NCBI GenBank assembly: GCA_002010215.1
Contig: MTMY01000044.1
Location: 1 to 42,499 of the forward strand
Length of the DNA: 42,499 nucleotides
Reading direction: 5' to 3'
From: Archaeoglobus sp. JdFR-37
Lineage (GTDB): Archaea; Halobacteriota; Archaeoglobi; Archaeoglobales; Archaeoglobaceae
Shown here: positions 41,021 to 42,499 of the stretch, piece by piece
How the letters are laid out: the number at the start of each line of letters is the position of its first letter
Numbering within the stretch: the stretch's first letter is position 1
Translations under genes and position numbers: made by a program
The notes under the pieces: generated by a model
Seen by the model: the letters and a program-made list of their open reading frames with translations, nothing else
Database searches by the model: none
What the model was told of the DNA's origin: nothing

Positions 41021-42340
41021 ATGATAATTTCCGCTGATCCACAAGATGGTAGGCAAGCTCTGATATCCAAAATCATTGAGAAAGGGAAAAAGATTCCTTC
41101 AAGGTTTGGTACATGCTTTACAACTGGCCCAGAACTTCTGGTAATTGAGAATTCTGAATACATAAGCAGGATAGATGCAAAAGCCTGGGATATTTGCGGT
41201 GAAAGTTATGCTGAGAGGGTTGAACCCCTTTTCAGGCTGGCAGCTGAAAAGCTGAAAGAGGCTCCATTCACGCGAAGGGTATCCATTCCAGTGTGGCGGC
41301 CAAAGGATCATCTCTGCCATACTCCCCCAGCAGTTACTGAAATATCCTTTCTGGTGGTGGATGATAAGCTCCATGTAACTGCTTATGTCAGGAGCCTTGA
41401 CGTGCTGAACTATTTCATGCATACCAGCGATTTTGTGACCTATTGTCAGGAAAGCATTTCCGAGCTCAGCGGGATCGAGGCGGGTAGCTCAGCTTTTCTG
41501 ATAGCCTCACCCCATATTTACGAAAGGGATGAAGCTAGGGCAGAAAAGGAGGTTGGAGAAGAAGAGTATAAGGAAGTCTTTGGAGTTCACGACCTCGCTA
41601 CTCATATAGTGGAGGATTACATGTCTACAGCCTGGCATTCAGCACTGGAGTCAATCTATTACAGTGGAAGGGTGAAGAGGACAGAGTGGGGAGAATTGTT
41701 TGAAGGGCAGGCTGAAAGTAAATTCGTTCACAGAATGTTCATTGAGGTGAGGAACCCTTACGAACACATAATCCACGACAAGGCTCCGTTCACGAAGAAA
41801 TACGGAATAGAGTATGCCCATGACTACGTAATTTATGCGGCGTGCATGGACAGAGAGGTTACTGAAAATATTCTGAAGGAAGGTGAAACCTACACCTACG
41901 CTGAAAGGGCGAGGTACTGTGAGGCTGATGATGTGAAGGTGGATCAGCTTTACACATGCATTGAAAAACTGAAAAAAGACAGATTCAGGAGAGACTGCTA
42001 TGTGGGTATAAGCAGACCCCGTGATATCACCAGCGATGAGCCCCCCTGTCTCAGGGGATACCAGTTTCTGGTTGGCATAAATTCTAATGGTGCTGACACA
42101 AACTCTGACACCAATTCTCTCAACGGAATCTTTTATATGCGATCCAATGACGCTTATGGAGCCATGCATGCCAACATGTTCGCCTTTTCGGTGCTAACAC
42201 AGTATGTTGCAGAGCTTACGAGCTTCAGCCACTACAGATACTTCCATTTCGCCTTGGATGCCCATATCTATGGCGAGTTCCTGGATTCCGTCAAGGAGAT
42301 TCTAGAACCTGAAACTCCGGGATTCTCTGCCAGGCGATAA
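41021..42340 (+). CDS. Tandemly duplicated thymidylate-synthase-fold protein
   Basis: 439 aa holding two copies of the TS fold. The C-terminal copy (about 195-439) has the TS landmarks at the spacing of E. coli TS: Arg323-Arg324 (phosphate-binding), Cys343 (PPCLRGYQF), Arg374-Ser375-x-Asp377, Asn385, His415-Ile-Tyr417. From Cys to Arg there is an insertion of about 11 residues (N- and D-rich). Arg to His is 41 residues, as in E. coli (166 to 207). The N-terminal copy (1-170) keeps Arg85-Arg86, Arg124-Ser125-x-Asp127 and His165-Ile-Tyr167, again with 41 between Arg and His, but the nucleophile position is Ala104 (TPPAVTEISF) and Asn is Thr135. In the active copy the residue after Cys is Leu, not His. 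Whether it makes dTMP or acts on another pyrimidine is unknown. Confidence 0.85.
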   Translation: MIISADPQDGRQALISKIIEKGKKIPSRFGTCFTTGPELLVIENSEYISRIDAKAWDICGESYAERVEPLFRLAAEKLKEAPFTRRVSIPVWRPKDHLCHTPPAVTEISFLVVDDKLHVTAYVRSLDVLNYFMHTSDFVTYCQESISELSGIEAGSSAFLIASPHIYERDEARAEKEVGEEEYKEVFGVHDLATHIVEDYMSTAWHSALESIYYSGRVKRTEWGELFEGQAESKFVHRMFIEVRNPYEHIIHDKAPFTKKYGIEYAHDYVIYAACMDREVTENILKEGETYTYAERARYCEADDVKVDQLYTCIEKLKKDRFRRDCYVGISRPRDITSDEPPCLRGYQFLVGINSNGADTNSDTNSLNGIFYMRSNDAYGAMHANMFAFSVLTQYVAELTSFSHYRYFHFALDAHIYGEFLDSVKEILEPETPGFSARR

Positions 42341-42386
42341 TAAAATGGAATAAATCGAATCAATGGGAATCAATCGAAACCAATCT

Positions 42387-42499
42387 TTAAATCCTGAGCT
42401 TCCCAATTATCCTCCTGGCAATAATCATCCTCTGCACCTCACTCGTCCCCTCATATATCGTCCCAACCCTCGCATCTCTGTAATACCTCTCCACATCGT
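42387..42499 (-). CDS. C-terminal end of an acyl-CoA dehydrogenase, cut by the window edge
   Basis: The last 37 codons on the minus strand, ending at TAA (42387-42389), read [20 protein letters not shown] followed by [11 protein letters not shown] and KLRI. This is the conserved C-terminus of FAD-dependent acyl-CoA dehydrogenases, where YEGTSEVQ contacts FAD. It is convergent with the TS-fold gene. In the aromatic-acid context it could act in beta-oxidation of the ring-opened product or on glutaryl-CoA, but the fragment does not show which. Confidence 0.9.
   Translation of the reverse strand, partial: DVERYYRDARVGTIYEGTSEVQRMIIARRIIGKLRI

Noticed and set aside
40816-41163. 115-codon minus-strand frame near the double thymidylate-synthase gene
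   Set aside because: Overlaps the start of a well-supported gene on the other strand, has no family features and no promoter.

Overview
The window looks like the chromosome of a hyperthermophilic archaeon of the Archaeoglobales, most like Ferroglobus or Geoglobus. This is inferred from recall of protein families, not from a search. Supporting points are an LSm protein very close to the Archaeoglobus Sm1 sequence, ribosomal protein L37e, archaeal SepF, Cgi121 of KEOPS, a presenilin-type protease, TATA boxes about 26 bases before near-leaderless starts, abundant multiheme c-type cytochromes, and an anaerobic aromatic-acid degradation locus. I saw no tRNA, rRNA, CRISPR array, insertion sequence or prophage.

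Layout. (1) 219-4944: four multiheme cytochromes. Two are sister tetraheme proteins, one is a decaheme protein whose N-terminus repeats the tetraheme module, and one is a hexaheme protein co-transcribed with a MinD-like ATPase and a tail-anchored small protein. (2) 4991-9180: five overlapping genes for surface or exported proteins ending with a signal peptidase. (3) 9170-15160 (minus strand): tetrapyrrole synthesis, DUF1614-hemA-hemB-hemL-hemC-cobA, which would feed haem to the cytochromes next door; hemD is not here. (4) 15220-28371: housekeeping genes, including a CBS/HTH regulator, a NOG1-like GTPase, presenilin, a PIN-ATPase-KH protein, hisI, a KaiC-like pseudo-ATPase, Cgi121, an MtnA-type isomerase, ZPR1, SepF, a PUA protein, LSm, L37e, purF, an HD phosphohydrolase and a ProC-like reductase. 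(5) 28390-42499: an apparent aromatic-acid module with an acyl-CoA ligase, a benzoyl-CoA-reductase/2-hydroxyacyl-CoA-dehydratase type pair, a single activase, a ring-opening hydrolase with an added zinc ribbon, a divergent Liv-type ABC importer, a CBS protein, a BadH-like dehydrogenase, a double thymidylate-synthase-fold protein, and the end of an acyl-CoA dehydrogenase.

How it fits together. Region 5 would import an aromatic acid, activate it to a CoA thioester, reduce and open the ring, and oxidise the product. The electrons could leave through the cytochromes of region 1 to an extracellular acceptor such as Fe(III), with haem from region 3 and surface scaffolding and processing from region 2. 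The parts are recognisable; the linkage is inference.

The most novel-looking items are three. First, a candidate extracellular cytochrome filament system: two tetraheme subunits plus a decaheme protein built on the same module, with conserved distal histidines. Second, a thymidylate synthase fold duplicated in one chain, with the nucleophile cysteine kept only in the second copy. Third, a ZPR1 gene with no canonical start codon upstream of its zinc finger, next to a run of six G.
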